From positions 1 to 17,862 of the forward strand of contig JAAZAH010000166.1 of NCBI GenBank assembly GCA_012514415.1: DNA of 17,862 nt, written 5' to 3'. The position numbers and the translations under genes are program-made. Positions 15,428 through 17,862 of the stretch are shown here, piece after piece. The notes below the pieces were generated by a model. The model made no database searches. It worked only from the letters and a program-made list of their open reading frames with translations, and was not told the DNA's origin. This DNA comes from Sandaracinaceae bacterium. Lineage in GTDB: Bacteria; Myxococcota_A; Polyangia; Polyangiales; Houyiibacteriaceae. Positions within the stretch are counted from its first letter, which is position 1. The number at the start of each line of letters is the position of its first letter.

Positions 15428-17329
15428 TTAGTCGCCGGGGCGTCTTTCGGGCGACGTGGTAAAGATCGGGCTCGCCCACGCCATCTCACCGTCCTCTTGA
15501 ATCACGCGAAGATAGGCATAGGGTGCCCATATCGAGACGTCGAGTGAGCCCTCATCGCCGCTCACTTCGCCCTCCGCGAGGACCTTTGCTTGGGGTCCGA
15601 TGAGCTGAACGGCACGGAGAGCGCGTTCGCCTACGGCGCGACCAAGAAAACGCACGGGCACACCCTTCGACTCGAATTCGCTTCCCATCGGATGGCCGTC
15701 GCCGGTGAAATCGAGGCGGATCTTCGCTCCGCTTGTCGCATAACAGCTCCGCGACTTGAGGGCATCGAAGATGGCTTCGCGCGTGAGCTCTTTGGCGAGG
15801 ATCGCGGTGAGACCGGTGCGATACGGATCGCGCTTTCGCGCCTCGCCGTGGTGGTAGAGCAGCCCGTGACTGTCGGAGCTTGCTGTAAAACCAAAGCGAT
15901 GACCTTTGGCGAGCATCGCATCGACGAGTTGATGATGGTGCTCGCCGCGCTGTCCGAGCGGGTGGTTGGGGTGTTCGTAGCAACCGTGGCAAGAGCAGAT
16001 CTCCCAGACCGGCTGACCGATCGAATCGTGCCCGTCCTCATCGCAGCCCGTCCAGCCGATATGGTGGGGCGAGGCGATGCCACCGCGCGCGCGAATGGCT
16101 TGGACGAGCTGGCGTCCTTCGGGCACCTCATCGCGCGAGACAATCGGGAAGTCGCGACGCGGGAAGTAGACGCATTTGTGTCCTGGGCCGGGATACGCTC
16201 TGCCGGTCCATTCATATGCGATGAGCGTGGCGAACTGGCCCGGCGCGTTGAAGCGATCGGCCACGTCCTTGAGATATTCCCACTCACCAGGCCCCGTCCG
16301 CTTTCCGAGGAAGGATTCGTGATCCGTGAGCGCGACAAAATCGTCGCCGTAGATATCGCGCGCCCGGAGGTAGGCCTCTTCGGCGCTCCCGACGCCGTCC
16401 GAGTGGGCGCTGTGTTGCTGAATGTCGCCAAAGAAGGTCCGAAGACCGCGCGCACTGGCGGGATCGCGCTCACGCTCCCAAGTCGGGATGGGGGGTGGCG
16501 GGCCGAGCTCGGTCGCAGCCTTTCGAAGCGCAGGTGCTCCGCCACGCGGCGCCTCTTGGACGTCGATGACGATGCCCTTTCGATCGCGCCGCGCGATGAA
16601 GAGCCGGTCTCCAAAGACGGCGGCGGCGACACGCCTTCCGCGCGATCCCCACTCACCATCACTGAGCGGAAGGCGCGGGCCAAATCCATCGGCGCTCCAA
16701 TCCTGCCGATAGAAGTTATGGCTTCCTCGACCAAAGAGCGCGACGGCGCCATCCGCGCCGACGACGAGGGCAGGAAACTCAAAACTCTGCTCGACGCCCT
16801 CGCGATCGCGATCGAGCTCAAGCATGGGCGCACTCGGCTCGAAGACGTTTCCGCTCCGATCGACGAAGCGGATGGCGATCCATTTGGCGATATCACGGAC
16901 GCCCCGATCCTCGCGGAGATCGTGGTGGAAGGCGACATATGCGCCGTCGGGCGTTTCGAAGACCGCAGGCGCAGCGAACATCGCGGGAGCGCGCTGCACC
17001 AGATGCGTTTCTCCGTCACGCTCGAGATAGATGCACGATTCACCGTGACGCTGTTCGATGAAGGCGCGCGATCCTCCGTGTCGCGCTTCGAGTTCCGCGA
17101 GCGCGCCTACACCTGGCGTCCCGGGCTCGCTCGAATAACCAGAGATCGAGGGAAGCAACTCCGTGAGCGGCTCTTCGCGTATTGGGCTTCCATCCTCCGC
17201 GAGGTGGAAGGCAAGGATGCGCTCACGATCGTTTTCCCAAGCGATGACCTCGAGAATGGGCGTCTCGCTTCCCGGCTGAAAGCGCGGTGCGCGGAGGTAT
17301 CGGTCTTTACGCTGTTCGAGGATCGACAT
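15428..17329 (-). CDS. PHP-type metallohydrolase (DUF3604/CehA-McbA-like)
   Basis: A 633-aa protein with two parts. Residues about 1-290 contain beta-rich segments such as VFETPDGAYVAFH and LVVGADGAVALFGRG, resembling propeller-like blades. From about 298 follows a PHP-like metal site: GDIQQHSAHSDG at 301-312 (H306, H309), TDHE at 335-338, HH at 422-423 and SSDSH at 484-488. These are typical of PHP-fold metallohydrolases of the CehA/McbA or DUF3604 group, which use a multinuclear metal centre. The substrate is unknown. No signal peptide is seen, so it is probably cytoplasmic. I use ATG 17329; an in-frame TTG at 17386 is possible, but a -10-like element lies between them. It converges on the monooxygenase with 31 bases between stops. 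Confidence 0.85.
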   Translation of the reverse strand: MSILEQRKDRYLRAPRFQPGSETPILEVIAWENDRERILAFHLAEDGSPIREEPLTELLPSISGYSSEPGTPGVGALAELEARHGGSRAFIEQRHGESCIYLERDGETHLVQRAPAMFAAPAVFETPDGAYVAFHHDLREDRGVRDIAKWIAIRFVDRSGNVFEPSAPMLELDRDREGVEQSFEFPALVVGADGAVALFGRGSHNFYRQDWSADGFGPRLPLSDGEWGSRGRRVAAAVFGDRLFIARRDRKGIVIDVQEAPRGGAPALRKAATELGPPPPIPTWERERDPASARGLRTFFGDIQQHSAHSDGVGSAEEAYLRARDIYGDDFVALTDHESFLGKRTGPGEWEYLKDVADRFNAPGQFATLIAYEWTGRAYPGPGHKCVYFPRRDFPIVSRDEVPEGRQLVQAIRARGGIASPHHIGWTGCDEDGHDSIGQPVWEICSCHGCYEHPNHPLGQRGEHHHQLVDAMLAKGHRFGFTASSDSHGLLYHHGEARKRDPYRTGLTAILAKELTREAIFDALKSRSCYATSGAKIRLDFTGDGHPMGSEFESKGVPVRFLGRAVGERALRAVQLIGPQAKVLAEGEVSGDEGSLDVSIWAPYAYLRVIQEDGEMAWASPIFTTSPERRPGD

Positions 17330-17352
17330 CGTCGTCAAGGCTCTACCTTCAT

Positions 17353-17358
17353 ATTGTA
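17353..17358 (-). promoter_or_regulatory. Possible -10 element of the PHP metallohydrolase gene
   Basis: On the minus strand the hexamer is TACAAT, one base from the sigma-70 -10 consensus, about 23 bases before ATG 17329. No good -35 hexamer is found at the proper spacing, so this is only suggestive. It would support the ATG start over the TTG at 17386. Confidence 0.3.
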
Positions 17359-17536
17359 CCGCGAACAAGAAAGCACGAAGCCCCAAACGACGACGTTTCT
17401 AACTTGCCAATGAGTAATCGCACGCAGCGGCATACATCGGCGCAGCCGAGGAGCTCGTGCATCGCGCCTCCAAGGGGTTCGACAGAGCGAAGAGGCGCCG
17501 TAGTTCAACCTTTACATCAGCTCTTGAAGGTGCACA

Positions 17537-17559
17537 CGCGGCGAGCGACGTTCGCCGCG
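17537..17559. promoter_or_regulatory. Perfect inverted repeat before the exported-protein gene
   Basis: CGCGGCGA (17537-17544) and TCGCCGCG (17552-17559) are perfect 8-bp arms separated by 7 bases. The repeat ends 28 bases before ATG 17588, in the 258-base gap between divergent genes. It may be an operator or a leader hairpin; no T tract follows. Confidence 0.4.
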
Positions 17560-17587
17560 CTCGGGCTGAGTTGAACGAGGACTTTGC

Positions 17588-17862
17588 ATGTCACGTTACG
17601 CCATCTGGGTCTTTCTCGCGCTCATGCGGCTCGCCTTTCCCGACAACGCGATGGCAGCGCCGAGCCTCGCACAGGATTTTCAACTCTGGATGCAGGGAGC
17701 CCTCTCCGCCGAGCTCCCTCCGCGGCGTCTCTCGTTCAACGCCGACGTCAATGTGCGGCGCGGCGGAGGAGCTCGGCTTCCGATTCCCGGTGCCGAAGGC
17801 ATCCGCGTTCCATCTCCACACACACAAATCGTGATACGGCCGCTTCTTCGTTACGCACTCCC
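17588..17862 (+). CDS. Exported protein, possibly DUF2490-like outer-membrane protein (partial)
   Basis: Ninety-one codons are visible before the window ends; the 3' part is missing. The product begins with a signal peptide: hydrophobic core at about 5-18 and a likely cleavage after AMA (residues 22-24). The mature start, with DFQLWMQGALSAELPP, then an alternating stretch LSFNADVNVRR, and later IVIRPLLRYAL, resembles the opening of DUF2490-type outer-membrane beta-barrel proteins. That assignment rests on a short match and is tentative. ATG 17588 has GAGGA six bases upstream. It is divergent from the PHP metallohydrolase gene. Confidence 0.7.
   Translation, partial: MSRYAIWVFLALMRLAFPDNAMAAPSLAQDFQLWMQGALSAELPPRRLSFNADVNVRRGGGARLPIPGAEGIRVPSPHTQIVIRPLLRYAL

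Noticed and set aside
15590..17413. Very long open frame (607 codons) on the plus strand
   Set aside because: It is antisense to the PHP metallohydrolase, whose minus-strand product has clear metal-binding motifs. The antisense product has none; long antisense frames are common in GC-rich genes.

Overview
The window is GC-rich, densely coding DNA. It contains no tRNA, rRNA, CRISPR array or insertion sequence that I can recognise. It suggests a Gram-negative, respiring bacterium: there is a cbb3-type (heme-copper) oxidase operon with periplasmic c-type hemes, a predicted sigma-54 promoter and enhancer-binding protein, and a likely outer-membrane protein at the right edge. A member of Myxococcota or a related deltaproteobacterial lineage would fit, but this is an inference from style, not proof.

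Left half (1-9700, minus strand). One long, tightly packed operon is read right to left: a TauE/UreH-like membrane protein, ccoI (copper ATPase), ccoS, a fused ccoNO, ccoQ (58 aa), a mono-heme ccoP, ccoG, and an NtrC-type sigma-54 activator. Almost every junction overlaps or nearly touches, so translational coupling is likely. About 80 bases upstream of the first start codon there is a near-consensus sigma-54 promoter (9589-9604, GG-N10-GC spacing) pointing into the operon. Three short inverted repeats lie at 9656-9722, where activator sites are expected. The simplest reading is that the activator at the operon's end controls its own operon. No ccoH was found, and the CcoNO fusion with single-heme CcoP resembles the arrangement known from Bacteroidota.

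Middle (9510-10640). About 660 bases carry no convincing gene but several dyad symmetries. A doubtful minus-strand hypothetical gene follows (10172-10615).

Right half. A plus-strand operon (10638-13729) encodes a small cysteine-motif 'oxidoreductase-like' protein, a membrane-anchored HSL-type esterase, an unknown 193-aa protein, a HIT-family nucleotide hydrolase and a SufE-like protein, possibly closed by a hairpin terminator. Next comes an FAD-dependent aromatic-ring-type monooxygenase (13867-15396) with a perfect 7-bp dyad just before its ribosome binding site. It converges on a minus-strand PHP/CehA-McbA-type metallohydrolase (15428-17329). A partial exported protein, possibly DUF2490-like, runs off the right end (17588-17862), preceded by an 8-bp-arm inverted repeat.
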